Part shown: in pieces, positions 7,220 to 16,500 of the stretch
Numbering within the stretch: the stretch's first letter is position 1
Layout: the number at the start of each line of letters is the position of its first letter
Source of the DNA: a bacterium
GTDB taxonomy: Bacteria; UBP13; UBA5359
DNA length: 18,242 bases
Assembly (NCBI GenBank): GCA_028685295.1
Contig: JAQUEL010000030.1
Location: forward strand, 1 to 18,242
Direction: 5' to 3'
The notes under the pieces: generated by a model
What the model was told of the DNA's origin: nothing
Databases searched by the model: none
What the model saw: only the letters and a program-made list of their open reading frames with translations
Made by a program: the position numbers and the translations under genes

Positions 7220-8332
7220 TTAGCCTTTATTCGGAGCCCAATCTCCAATCACTTCTATTATTCTATCTATCTCCCACTCGTCCAGAAGCGGATGCACGGG
7301 AAGGGACACCACCTGAGCGGAGAGATCCTCCGCCACCGGGCAATAACAATCTCCGTAACCCAGCTCCTTATAAAGAGCTTGTTTATAAGAGGGCTGTGGA
7401 TAGAAAAGACCGTAGCCTATACCCTCTCGCTCCAGATGCTTCAACAGATCATCTCTGCCCTGCGGCACTTTGATAGTATACTGATTGAAAGCATGGCGGC
7501 AACCATCAGGCACCCAGGGAGTGATTATACCAAAAAGGCCGGACAGACCCTGTGTCAGGCGGGAAGCATTAGCCGACCTGGCCGCTATGAAATCATCCAG
7601 GTCTTCCAGTTGCGTAGAACCGATAACAGCAGCGATATTGGTCAGGCGATAGTTATAACCCAGGATTTCATGTTGATATCGTATTGCCGAACCGTGATTT
7701 ACCAACAACCGACAACGCTCAGCCAACTCATTATCCGAAGTTACAACCATGCCTCCCTCACCGCAGGTCATGTTCTTCGTGGGATAAAAGCTGAAAGCTG
7801 AAAGCAGACCTATGCTTCCAACCATACGGCCTTTATACAAAGCTCCGTGCGCCTGAGCACAATCCTCAATAACAATCAGGCCGTACTCGGCAGCTACACC
7901 GATTACAGCATCCATATCACAAGGCAGTCCAAAGAGATGAACAGCCAGCACAGCCTTAGCCTTGGGATGTTCTCGGGCTGCTTTACGAATCGCTTCCGGA
8001 TCCAGATTATATGTAGCCGGATCCACATCGGCAAATACCACCCTGGCTCCGCAATACAGCACTGCATTGCTAGTGGCAATGAAAGTAAACGGCGTAGTGA
8101 TGACTTCGTCGCCCGGGCCTATACCGGCAGCCAGCAACGCCACGTGCAAGGCCGTCGTTCCGGAGGAGGTTGCAATACCCTCTGCGGCACCTGTATATCC
8201 GGCAAAAGCCTGTTCAAACTTGCGTACCTCATCTCCTGAAGCGATAAAGCCGCTCCCAAGGATATCCATAACCCGGGTTTTTGTTCTTTCAGATATATTA
8301 GGCTTAGCTATAGGAATATTACACCTAGCCAT
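7220..8332 (-). CDS. DegT/DnrJ/EryC1-family PLP-dependent sugar aminotransferase
   Basis: The family transfers an amino group from glutamate to a keto-sugar nucleotide. The 370-residue protein shows IPIAKPNIS (6-14), GSGFIASG (26-33), [11 protein letters not shown] (56-66), [10 protein letters not shown] (81-90), EDCAQAHGA (156-164) and [14 protein letters not shown] (181-194), where Lys186 should hold the PLP. I chose ATG 8332, with GGAG seven bases upstream and an eight-base overlap with fabZ. A longer reading from 8359 only adds a Trp-rich tail. Its place inside the lpx operon is unusual. In Acidithiobacillus and Leptospira, GnnB of this family makes UDP-GlcNAc3N for lipid A after GnnA (a Gfo/Idh enzyme) oxidises position 3. 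A GnnB role is therefore attractive here. A role in O-antigen or other amino-sugar synthesis (ArnB- or WecE-like) remains possible. Confidence 0.93.
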   Translation of the reverse strand: MARCNIPIAKPNISERTKTRVMDILGSGFIASGDEVRKFEQAFAGYTGAAEGIATSSGTTALHVALLAAGIGPGDEVITTPFTFIATSNAVLYCGARVVFADVDPATYNLDPEAIRKAAREHPKAKAVLAVHLFGLPCDMDAVIGVAAEYGLIVIEDCAQAHGALYKGRMVGSIGLLSAFSFYPTKNMTCGEGGMVVTSDNELAERCRLLVNHGSAIRYQHEILGYNYRLTNIAAVIGSTQLEDLDDFIAARSANASRLTQGLSGLFGIITPWVPDGCRHAFNQYTIKVPQGRDDLLKHLEREGIGYGLFYPQPSYKQALYKELGYGDCYCPVAEDLSAQVVSLPVHPLLDEWEIDRIIEVIGDWAPNKG

Positions 8333-8768
8333 CAGTATCTCCACTGGCCACCAAGGCAAAAGTAAACTCTCCTTCGGCAGCTACCTGACCATCGACTTTA
8401 GTTTCCACCCATACCTTGCCTATATTGCCTCTGTTCTTCAATAACGTTACTTCGGTAACCATCTGATCCCCGGGCAGAACGGTTCGCCTGAAACGTATCT
8501 TATCCATACCGCCGAAATAAGCCAGCTTCCCTTCATTGCCGGTCATAGATAGCAATAGAACGCCTCCAACCTGAGCCATAGCTTCCAGCACCAATACACC
8601 AGGCATAACAGGATGGCCCGGAAAGTGCCCGTTAAAAAAATCTTCATTGATGGTAACATTCTTAATGCCCATGGCCCTCTTACCGGGCTCCATCTCTATT
8701 ATCCGATCTACCAGAAGAAATGGATATCGATGAGGCAGTATTCTCTTAATGGCGTTGATATCAAGCAA
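8325..8768 (-). CDS. fabZ: 3-hydroxyacyl-ACP dehydratase FabZ
   Basis: FabZ is a hot-dog-fold enzyme that dehydrates 3-hydroxyacyl-ACP. In lpx operons it competes with LpxA/LpxD for the same hydroxyacyl-ACP, which balances phospholipid and lipid A. The sequence has [12 protein letters not shown] (12-23) and the signature [20 protein letters not shown] (47-66) with catalytic His48 and Glu62. Length (147 aa) is typical. The start is uncertain among GTG 8777, TTG 8771 and TTG 8768. I prefer TTG 8768: the AGGAG site is then eight bases away, the protein begins [17 protein letters not shown] much as B. subtilis FabZ does, and the overlap with lpxC is eight bases as at two other junctions. It stops inside the aminotransferase start. 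Confidence 0.95.
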   Translation of the reverse strand: MLDINAIKRILPHRYPFLLVDRIIEMEPGKRAMGIKNVTINEDFFNGHFPGHPVMPGVLVLEAMAQVGGVLLLSMTGNEGKLAYFGGMDKIRFRRTVLPGDQMVTEVTLLKNRGNIGKVWVETKVDGQVAAEGEFTFALVASGDTDG

Positions 8769-9588
8769 CAAACTCACTCCTTTTCATCATAGCCGCAGCC
8801 AATTCCAAATGTTGGAAATGACCGGATTTTATTCCTATAAACATTGCCAGGGGCACTCCCCCCAACAGAGCCAGGTCACCAATCATATCAAGAAGCTTAT
8901 GCCGAGCCGGCTCATCTTCAAATCTCAGAGGTGCAGAACATCCCTCTGGACCGAATACCAGAGCATTATCCAGGCTTCCTCCCAGGGCCAGCCCCTGCCT
9001 GAGCAGTTCCTCTACCTCTTCGCGGAAACCGAAGGTCCTGGCTGAGGCTACCTGCTCCGCCAAAGTTGGATCATCATAATCAACGGCAACCCGCTGCGGA
9101 CCGATATAGGGGAAATTCACCATTACTTCCAAGCTGTACTTATCGGCGGGAAAGGCACACATAGCCGTATCCTCCCAAGTAAGCCACAGAGGCTCCTTTA
9201 GCCGGATAACCCTCCGCATCGCATTGAGATTATGCATAGACGCCTTTCGTAGCAATTCAATAAAGGGAAGTGCGCTGCCGTCAAGAATGGGCACCTCCGG
9301 GCCGTCTAATTCGATGGTAAGGTTATCTATACCCAATATGCTCAGCGCAGCCAGAAGATGCTCCACCGTCGCCACTCCGGCACCATCCCGCTCCAGGGTG
9401 GTACCTCTACGGGTGGACGAAACAAAAGGATACAGAGCCGGAACTGTCTTCCCCCCCAGGTCGGTTCGCACAAAATTAATCCCGCTGCCTTCGCAAGCGG
9501 GTTTAAAGGTAGCTCTTACTATTCGGCCTGTATGAATACCTATGCCTTCAGTACACACAGACCTACCGATAGTTCTTTGAGAATACAT
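8761..9588 (-). CDS. lpxC: UDP-3-O-acyl-N-acetylglucosamine deacetylase LpxC
   Basis: LpxC is the zinc-dependent deacetylase of the committed step of lipid A synthesis. The 275 residues show TEGIGIHTG (13-21), the zinc/base motif VEHLLAAL (75-82) with His77 as ligand and Glu76 as general base, [15 protein letters not shown] (95-109), ARTFGF (183-188), LDNALVF (206-212) and [11 protein letters not shown] (228-238), where His230 and Asp234 complete the zinc site; SGH (255-257) supplies the third active-site His. Length is close to single-domain LpxC. The start at ATG 9588 fits the first beta strand. An in-frame TTG at 9624 is rejected because those bases form a promoter. No ribosome site precedes the ATG, and the predicted transcript begins at its A. 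Its stop overlaps fabZ. Confidence 0.96.
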   Translation of the reverse strand: MYSQRTIGRSVCTEGIGIHTGRIVRATFKPACEGSGINFVRTDLGGKTVPALYPFVSSTRRGTTLERDGAGVATVEHLLAALSILGIDNLTIELDGPEVPILDGSALPFIELLRKASMHNLNAMRRVIRLKEPLWLTWEDTAMCAFPADKYSLEVMVNFPYIGPQRVAVDYDDPTLAEQVASARTFGFREEVEELLRQGLALGGSLDNALVFGPEGCSAPLRFEDEPARHKLLDMIGDLALLGGVPLAMFIGIKSGHFQHLELAAAMMKRSEFVA

Positions 9589-9594
9589 GGCAAG

Positions 9595-9624
9595 ATTATA
9601 GCATACGCCCGCTGCCTTCGGCAA
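9595..9624 (-). promoter_or_regulatory. Internal promoter predicted to give a leaderless lpxC mRNA
   Basis: Between the lpxD stop and the lpxC ATG lies TTGCCG (9624-9619), an 18-base spacer, and a perfect TATAAT (9600-9595) preceded by TGC, the extended -10 form. The A of the lpxC ATG (9588) is seven bases after the last T, exactly where transcription normally starts. There is no ribosome site before that ATG. Confidence 0.6.
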
Positions 9625-9635
9625 CCGCCTGCCGG

Positions 9636-10664
9636 CTACCGCTTCCTCTTGCCGGATACCTCCTCCAACCGGGCCTGAAGCTTTCTCAAAGCCTTGGCCA
9701 TTTCGGGAAGCTTGCGCAAATATGCCTGTATTCTCATCTGTTCATAATGAGGCCGGGCCGGATATCCGGAAACAAAAGAGCCTTCATCCAAATTACTTAT
9801 AACACCGGAATGTGCTCCTACAATCGTGTCGTCGCCAATGGTAATATGATCTTTAACTCCTACCTGTCCGGCCAGAATAACCCGATTACCTATCCTGACG
9901 CTGCCGGATATACCTACCTGGGCTACAACTATACTCTTCTCTCCAATGCTGACGTTATGGCCTATGTGAACCAGGTTATCTATCTTGGTGCCGTCCTTGA
10001 TAGTAGTAGTTCCGGTAGTAGCTCTGTCTATGGTAACATTGGCACCTATCTCTACGTAATCTTCGATTACCACCGTGCCTATCTGCGGCACTTTGTAATG
10101 GTAATTGCTGGATTTGACGTAGCCAAAACCATCGCTGCCGATAACCGCACCGGCATGAATGATAACTTTTTTGCCGATAGTGATGTGACTATAGATGGTT
10201 ACATTGGGATAAATTATGGTATCATTGCCTATCTTGACGTTATCTCCGATATGAACACCAGGATATATAACCACCTTATCGCCCAGCGTAACGTTCTTTC
10301 CGATATAGACATTGGCCTGAATGGATACATCCTCCGGAGCATTGAAATTATCTCCGATCACTGCGGTTGGATGAATGCCGAACGGAGCTTCATCTCTCCA
10401 GGCGAAGATTTTTAATATTTTTGCAAATGCCAGGCGAGGATTCTCTACCAGAAGAAGCGGCTTGCCGTCCATTTGCGACCCCATAGGCGCAATAACGGCA
10501 GCAGCAGTTGATGAGATGGCCCGGCTTAATATCCCGGGGTTCTCTGCCCATGTAAGGTGTTCCTCCTCCGCATTCTCCACCGCCGTCACACCAATGATGG
10601 CGACATCATCGCCTACTACGATGCCACCGACCACCTCAGCCAGTTCTGAAAGCCTTTTCATCAT
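9636..10664 (-). CDS. lpxD: UDP-3-O-(3-hydroxyacyl)glucosamine N-acyltransferase LpxD
   Basis: LpxD N-acylates the LpxC product with a second 3-hydroxyacyl chain. Residues 1-95 are the uridine-binding N-terminal domain (AVENAEEEHLTWAENP, 28-43). From about 97 a long left-handed beta-helix of hexapeptide repeats follows (IGDNFNAPEDVSI..., IGKNVT, IGDNVK, IGNDTI). It includes GSDGFGY (176-182), TIDRATTGTT (211-220) and DNLVHIGHN (229-237), whose His236 matches E. coli catalytic His239. The C-terminus is a short basic helix. Length (342) is normal. It begins four bases after the ompH stop at a double ATG (10664 and 10661) with a GGAAGG site upstream. The end of the gene adjoins the lpxC promoter. 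Acyl chain length and O/N preference of the acceptor cannot be read here. Confidence 0.96.
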   Translation of the reverse strand: MMKRLSELAEVVGGIVVGDDVAIIGVTAVENAEEEHLTWAENPGILSRAISSTAAAVIAPMGSQMDGKPLLLVENPRLAFAKILKIFAWRDEAPFGIHPTAVIGDNFNAPEDVSIQANVYIGKNVTLGDKVVIYPGVHIGDNVKIGNDTIIYPNVTIYSHITIGKKVIIHAGAVIGSDGFGYVKSSNYHYKVPQIGTVVIEDYVEIGANVTIDRATTGTTTIKDGTKIDNLVHIGHNVSIGEKSIVVAQVGISGSVRIGNRVILAGQVGVKDHITIGDDTIVGAHSGVISNLDEGSFVSGYPARPHYEQMRIQAYLRKLPEMAKALRKLQARLEEVSGKRKR

Positions 10665-10668
10665 AGTT

Positions 10669-11673
10669 TTATTGCCTTCCCTTCTTTAAGATATCAGCCG
10701 CTTCAGCCGTGAGATCTACGCAATTATGCAGCGGTACGGCACCACCGATGACTACCGTTAGGCCGTTCTCTGCTGCCAGGGCCGTAGATATTGCCCTCAA
10801 CGCCTTATCATTATATGCTTTCTGTCTTTTATCGGCCGAAACTTCGGCCCGCAATCGTCGTTCGTAATCTGTACCGGTAGCCTTATCTTCCTTTCTATCG
10901 TTCAGGCCCTTCTCTGCTTCAGACCAGGCGCTAACGTGTAAAGAACTCCATTCCGGCACAGGCAGAGGCAAACAGAGTTCATCTATATCTCTCTTTCTTG
11001 CCAAACGTAATTCCGCCGCCCTATCCGATGCTTCAGATGATAACCGAGCCTTTATCTCTTCCTGTAATAATTTTTTATAATTTCCCATTTCTGTTGATAT
11101 TCTGCCTCGTCGATCGAACAATTCACGGTCAAGATCTTTTCTAAGCTTTTCCAGGTCGGCATTGAGGCCGTCCTTCTCTGCCGGAGAGGCATATAACGTT
11201 CTTAGCTCTGCATTAATTATCTTTAAACGCAGGTCAAGCAGAACGGGATCTTTATCAGAGAACATCTCCGCCCTACGAGCAGCATATTTCTCGCGAAAGC
11301 GCTCCTCGGCTGCTTGTGCCAGAGATTTTGCCGTATAGGAGAGCTCCTCGGCGATCAAACTTCTTTCCTCATCCTGATACTCGCTGTTATGTATCTTCTG
11401 CAACATGGCTCGAACATTTATCCCGGCGGGCATGAATTTCGATAAACCGGTCAAAAAGACACCGACATACTCGGCTGTCCCCCTGCCGGGGCCCGTTCCC
11501 GTTGCGGCAGCAAAGGATTGAGGCGGAGTATATCCGGGCAGGCCCAATCCTTGAAGATGAGAGAGGCTTATGGCCCCTACCGATGGTTCTCCCCCGCTTA
11601 TATATCCTGCTGTACCGGCTGTTGCCATGCAGATGGCCAGAGCTATGATTTTAACCCAACCAGCTTTTCTCAA
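10669..11673 (-). CDS. ompH: Extended OmpH/Skp-like periplasmic protein
   Basis: Skp/OmpH proteins are periplasmic chaperones that carry unfolded outer-membrane proteins to BamA. Residues 1-24 form a signal sequence (basic start, then IIALAICMATAGTAG). The 100-295 segment is strongly charged and helical, with long coiled-coil stretches (AEELSYTAKSLAQAAEERF, LEKLRKDLDRELFDRR). The tail ALRAISTALAAENGLTVVIGG...VDLTAEAADIL (291-329) resembles the ending of OmpH proteins (AKEKGxDxVL...DLT). At 334 residues it is about twice the usual 160-180, with an added Gly/Pro/Ala-rich region at 25-70 and a Pro-rich break near 235-245. It starts at TTG 11673 with GAGGAG six bases upstream. Position between bamA and lpxD matches skp. 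Because of the extra length its chaperone role is inferred from place and tail. Confidence 0.75.
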   Translation of the reverse strand: MRKAGWVKIIALAICMATAGTAGYISGGEPSVGAISLSHLQGLGLPGYTPPQSFAAATGTGPGRGTAEYVGVFLTGLSKFMPAGINVRAMLQKIHNSEYQDEERSLIAEELSYTAKSLAQAAEERFREKYAARRAEMFSDKDPVLLDLRLKIINAELRTLYASPAEKDGLNADLEKLRKDLDRELFDRRGRISTEMGNYKKLLQEEIKARLSSEASDRAAELRLARKRDIDELCLPLPVPEWSSLHVSAWSEAEKGLNDRKEDKATGTDYERRLRAEVSADKRQKAYNDKALRAISTALAAENGLTVVIGGAVPLHNCVDLTAEAADILKKGRQ

Positions 11674-11689
11674 GCAAAACTCCTCATCT

Positions 11690-11714
11690 ATAACGGCCTA
11701 ACGTAGGCCATTAT
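11690..11714 (-). promoter_or_regulatory. Perfectly symmetrical intercistronic hairpin between bamA and ompH
   Basis: Read on the coding strand, ATAATGGCCTA pairs with TAGGCCGTTAT around a three-base CGT loop. This gives 11 continuous pairs with a single U/G wobble. It ends about four bases before the ompH ribosome site. No T tract follows on either strand, so it is not a standard terminator. It more likely protects or processes mRNA, or tunes access to the ompH start. The remaining bases of this 71-base gap show nothing else. Confidence 0.5.
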
Positions 11715-11744
11715 GTATTCGGACTGTTTCAACCGGATAAAAAG

Positions 11745-13424
11745 CTAAAACATTTGTCCAATGCTGAAGTGGATCCGTCCACCGGCTTCACCAATACCAT
11801 AATCCAATCGTATGGGACCTATCGGAGTTTCCACTCTGATACCTGCTCCATAGCCTACCTTCAATTCTCCTTCATTCGTCAGAGGAACTGCCTGTCCCCA
11901 GACTTTACCGCTATCAACGAAGAAGACGCCGGCCAGATTCTTGTTCACCGGAACTCTGTACTCGGCTGTAGCTGACAGAACATTGTTACCGCGGAGGAAG
12001 TCCTCCTTAAAGCCGCGTAAATTGAAGGCTCCTCCCAGTGTAAACTTCTCATAAGTCGGTATATCTCCTGTTCCAAGACCGGCATTGAATCGCAATGCCA
12101 GCACATGATTCTTCCGGCTTAACCGAACATAACGCCGAAAATCCAGGATATACTTATTAAAGTCAAAAGTTCCTCCCAGCCATCCCCCTGCCTGTATAGC
12201 GGAAAAGCTTGTTCTGGAGCCGGTGGTTGCATTGGCAAAGATATCCCGCGTATCTCTAACCGTAGCCCATTCCAGACTGCGCAAAGGCCCCTCCGGCAAT
12301 CCACCGGTATTATTGGCAATACTCACATCTTCAGCTCTATAAGCAAAAGAAGTGCGTACATTCTCGCTCAGAGGACGTCCCAGGGCCAGGCTGCCGCCCT
12401 TACGTGTTTCGGTGAATTTATCGGCAGTTTCTCTGAATCTCTCTTTGGTAGCATCGTAAAGTGATACATCCAGTGAAGTATTATGTTTATCCAGCCACGG
12501 CTCCCTAAAAGAGAGCTCGTAGCTCTGCTCTGTGCCGAACTCCAGGCGAGCTGAAACTCTCTGCCCAACACCTCTAAAATTGGTATCGGAGATTTCAAGA
12601 CTGCCTACCAGGCCCTCTTTAGAGCTGTATCCCAAGCCGGCTGAAGCATTACCGGTTTTGCGCTCTACCACTTTTATAATCAATATTACCTGTCCCGGTT
12701 TGGCTCCCGCATCCACCCTGCTGGTCACATCCTCGAAAAATCCCAGATTGAACACTCGCTGCAGGCTCTTGCGGACCTTATCCCGCTCAAAAACATCACC
12801 GGGTTTTACCAGCAGCTCACGCGTGACAACGAAAGCCTTGGTTTTTTGTAGCCCTTCCACCCGGATATCCTCTATGACGCCTTCAGCAATAGTCAGCGTA
12901 ATGACGCCCTCCGGCGTCACGTTTACATCCACAACTCTGGCCAAAACATAACCGGCATCCTGATAAAGCTTCTCTATAACAGCAATGTCTCCTCGCAGCA
13001 CAGCTGTATCCAGGACATCCCCAGACTGCGTCTTCATGACCGCTCGTAGCTTTTCACTGGTAAAGATAGTGTTTCCCTCGAAATTAACGGCGGTGATTAC
13101 GGGGTTCTCCTTGACCCGTACCAACAGGATCACCCTACCATTTTCACTGCTGATCTCCGGTCTGACCTCACTGAATTTTCCCAGCGCCAGAATAGCTTCG
13201 CAATCGGCCTTTACTCGATCCTTGTTTACGGTATCTCCCACCCTGATCTTCATTCTGGATAGAATATCGCCTACCGTTACCTTGATATTGCCTTCCACCC
13301 TGATGCCGTCGACCTTGATCTCTCCCAATGTACTATCGGCCGCATATACGGCGATTAACGGCAAGAGAAAGATGATCAGCAATGAAGAAAAAAAATATCT
13401 GAAAATCTTATGTTTCAAATCCAT
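11745..13424 (-). CDS. bamA: Outer-membrane protein assembly factor BamA (Omp85 family)
   Basis: BamA is the barrel that folds and inserts outer-membrane proteins. The 559-residue reading has a signal peptide (about 1-28, ending AVYA), three POTRA domains (about 36-107, 108-181, 182-255; each with the G-N/K...F pattern such as VNFEGNTIFTSEKLRAVM), and a 16-strand-type barrel from about 258. Within the barrel are FREPWL (306-311), the loop-6 motif LRGF (469-472) and a C-terminal Phe in IGQMF. Three POTRAs rather than five is common outside Proteobacteria. ATG 13424 is adopted although GAGGG abuts it; TTG 13418, six bases from that site, gives an equally good signal peptide. An earlier ATG at 13478 lies in the probable promoter. 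It follows tamB and precedes ompH. Confidence 0.96.
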   Translation of the reverse strand: MDLKHKIFRYFFSSLLIIFLLPLIAVYAADSTLGEIKVDGIRVEGNIKVTVGDILSRMKIRVGDTVNKDRVKADCEAILALGKFSEVRPEISSENGRVILLVRVKENPVITAVNFEGNTIFTSEKLRAVMKTQSGDVLDTAVLRGDIAVIEKLYQDAGYVLARVVDVNVTPEGVITLTIAEGVIEDIRVEGLQKTKAFVVTRELLVKPGDVFERDKVRKSLQRVFNLGFFEDVTSRVDAGAKPGQVILIIKVVERKTGNASAGLGYSSKEGLVGSLEISDTNFRGVGQRVSARLEFGTEQSYELSFREPWLDKHNTSLDVSLYDATKERFRETADKFTETRKGGSLALGRPLSENVRTSFAYRAEDVSIANNTGGLPEGPLRSLEWATVRDTRDIFANATTGSRTSFSAIQAGGWLGGTFDFNKYILDFRRYVRLSRKNHVLALRFNAGLGTGDIPTYEKFTLGGAFNLRGFKEDFLRGNNVLSATAEYRVPVNKNLAGVFFVDSGKVWGQAVPLTNEGELKVGYGAGIRVETPIGPIRLDYGIGEAGGRIHFSIGQMF

Positions 13425-13468
13425 CCCTCGTTTCAAAGCATACCCGCTTAAGAGTAACGGAAGTTCAA

Positions 13469-13477
13469 AATATAGCA
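13469..13477 (-). promoter_or_regulatory. Candidate extended -10 promoter of bamA
   Basis: TGC followed by TATATT (13474-13469) is an extended -10 element, close to the TGCTATAAT of the lpxC promoter. No convincing -35 box is present at 16-18 bases. Start of transcription would be near 13462, giving a leader of about 40 bases. The 114-base gap 13479-13592 shows no terminator for tamB, so read-through is also possible. Confidence 0.35.
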
Positions 13478-13592
13478 TAAATATATCGGCAACAGCGGAT
13501 AAATTATCACCAGGCTATTCTGAATTCCAACTTCCAATTTTTAAGACAGTTATCTGACAACTACCCCACATAATATCATAAAGCTAAGAGGC

Positions 13593-16500
13593 TTAAAAGC
13601 GATATTGCCAACGGATCTCCCCTCGGCTCTCACTGGCATCATCCACCGTCCATGACAGGCTTAGATTATTCTTCAGATAATAGTCCATTTCCATAATATT
13701 ACGCTGTTCGAGAGCAAATATCCTTGTTGTGTAAGAAACATACAACCCGTCAAAAATATACCGCCCCAGCCTCATACTGAGAACATCCTCATCAGTGTAA
13801 TCGAAACTTACCTCTCCCATTCCCAGAGCATCCGCCAGAGATTTACCCAACGGATCGAAAAGCTGGTTTTTAATGCTGTCGCCTACCAGACGTATCAGTT
13901 CCTCCTTGATAACATCCTGCATTCGCCCGTCCATAACGGCTTCTATGCTGCTTTTGCGCCCCAGCAAGGCAATTATCGCATCCTCGCTCATTTCCGGCCT
14001 GGAAGAGAAGCTTATCTTTATATCCGGCAGACGACCGGCCACATCCATATAGATTTCGGTTTTATCTATACGGTTTACAGCCCTGGCCTGCAAATTTATG
14101 CCGGTGTTCTTCAATCCAGGCAACAGAGGCTGCCTGCCGACCTGGTCACTGAACACAGCTCGTGCCTCCACTAGCCTGAAGGGAGAGCTTATAACTGAAA
14201 TACCTATATCGCCCTTGCGAGATACCAATTCCCCTATAATACGAGGATCCCCTGTGCTGCCCCCCACCAACAGATTACCGTTAAAGACTGCTTTGGTATT
14301 GCCGCTGCTTATACGCACTCCTTCATTTATATGAAGGGAAAGCTTAAGTCCGGCATCTACCGGGAGCTTCGGCAGCAGACCGGATCGGGCCTGCTGCAAA
14401 TAAACATCTCCTTCGCTGATTCTGACTCTACCGGCTAATCCCGCACCGGCATGATCATTAGAAAGCTGAATTTCCCCATCAACCCTTCCCTTGAACCATG
14501 GCAGATTAACATCGGCGCCGGAAGATTTCAGATATAAGGCGCTCTCCTGCTTCTTGCCTCCGGGCAGATCTATCCTGCCGCCGCCGCTGACCAGACCATG
14601 GCCCATCTTAAAAGCTAAAGCCTCGATATCTACGGAATGTCCACGAAATGTCAACATAGCCTGCAGCTCCTCTATGCGGCCCAGACCTTCCACTTCAGCC
14701 TTTCCTTTGTCTGCCGCCGCCCGTCCAAAAACCTCTATAGCCCCCGGCTTGCCGGCAATATGAAGCACAGCCTCCATATTGCCGGATACTTTGCTGATCT
14801 TCGGGAAAAAGAGGGATACCAGGCCAAGATCGCCTCCTGCCAGCCTGGCATCTATATCCAGGCTGCCGTTATCGGATATCTGTCCGGCATGCCAGTCCAT
14901 CGGTATGTAGCCGCTAATGACAGCTATATGTTCGGAACGCTTCACGTAAACATCTTTTAACTTCAGCCTTTCCCGCTCAGCGGCAAATGAGCCTTCCAGG
15001 CTGTCAAAATGATAACCGGCCAGAGAACCTCCGGAAGATATAAAGCTTCCGGATAAAACAGGAGAATTCCATTTGCCGTCAATGCTACCGACCATGGATA
15101 TCTTGCCGGAATATTTATCGGAAGCTATCTTCATCAGGACCGGTAAATCGGAAGCATCGGCTTTTATATCAAAATGAAGCTCTCGCTCTTCGGGTTTTCC
15201 AGCCATATCGCTCCAGCCGGAGCCGCACAGCCGCCCCAGGGCCGGACCAGAAACTTCCAAACGGTGCAGTTCTATCTTTCGGGCTGAAATCGTACCCTCT
15301 GCCACGGCACTATCCAGGCGTTGTCCGGCGATGCTGCCTCCATCCAGATAGAGAGAAAGATCCGCTCTATCCAGAGCTTGCCCATAGTTCATATGTTCAA
15401 CCGATAATGAGCCGCTGATCCTGGTATCAACCAACCCCAGCCGATCCGCAGGAGATGGATATAGGGCCAACGCCGTCTTTATAGGAAGATTGGTACTTCT
15501 GAGTTTCAGGCTGCCTTCAGCGTTTTTAACATAGTATGTTCCGGCTACTTCCAGCCTTCCCCTCTCCTGAGATATAGATAGTGTATAATCCGCTTTGCCG
15601 TGATCTATCCTGGCTGCAGCCTCTAAAATCCCCAAACTTGCTTCGCCGGTTGTTATATCACCTGCAGATTTAAGCTGTAGATTTCCCGATATAGCGGCCA
15701 GATCATCCACTCTTCCTCTTAGGCTGCCATCAAGCTCCAGCTTTCCACTCCATGATGGTAAAACCTTCAGGGTATCATGGGCAGCCGCCGCAGATAGATC
15801 ACGTCCTTTAAGGCTCAGAGCATACCTTCCCGCTTCTATCTTGCCCGATCCGGTCAAATGCCCGTCAAGAAGCTTGAATGATACATTATTCAAACGATAA
15901 CTCTTTCCATCCCCTTTCACATCCAGGCAAAGCTCCTTTACAGCTCGTTCAGCCACAAGGAGTTCCTCTGCCCGTAAAACCGCTTTGATAGAAGGATGAT
16001 CAGGTTTACCGCCGACATTCAATGTGCCGGATATCCGACCTTTAATCTTGTCGTTTGCTCCATTACCCAGGCAAGAAGAGAGAAGAGCGACATCTATTCC
16101 CTGTATACGGCCTTCCAGATCAAGCCTACCGGCAGAGATCTCTCCCGTCAGCTTTATTCTTCCTCCAGGGCCCCTTGCCGGATGTATAAACATATCTTTA
16201 AGATTCAAGCTGCCGTTTTTTCCATCGTACTTTATTCCGCCGCTGAAATTTTTAAAATCCGTTCCCTTATATGAGAAGTCTTCCCCACCTGCAAGGCCAT
16301 TGAAATCGGGATGATCTACCGTTCCCGTAATGCTTCCCGATAAAGCCACTTTCCCATCAGGCTTAACAGGGAGGTCTCCCAGAGAGTTCCATGGCAAACC
16401 TGCCCCATCAAGGTTCAACTGCATCCGTCCGGCGTTATCTACAGTGCCGTAAAGCCTGACAGCCGTGCCCCGGCCGGCTTCAGCATTCAATCCGCGAATT

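Noticed and set aside
9589-9624. TTG 9624 as the lpxC start
   Set aside because: The extra 12 residues precede the conserved N-terminal strand and consist of the promoter itself.
9747-10415. Plus-strand open frame of 222 codons opposite lpxD
   Set aside because: Its Tyr/Asn/Gly-rich repetition mirrors the hexapeptide repeats of lpxD read backwards; it has no independent ribosome site or family signature.
13425-13478. ATG 13478 as the bamA start
   Set aside because: It has no ribosome site, places 18 odd residues before a good signal peptide, and lies over a probable extended -10 element.
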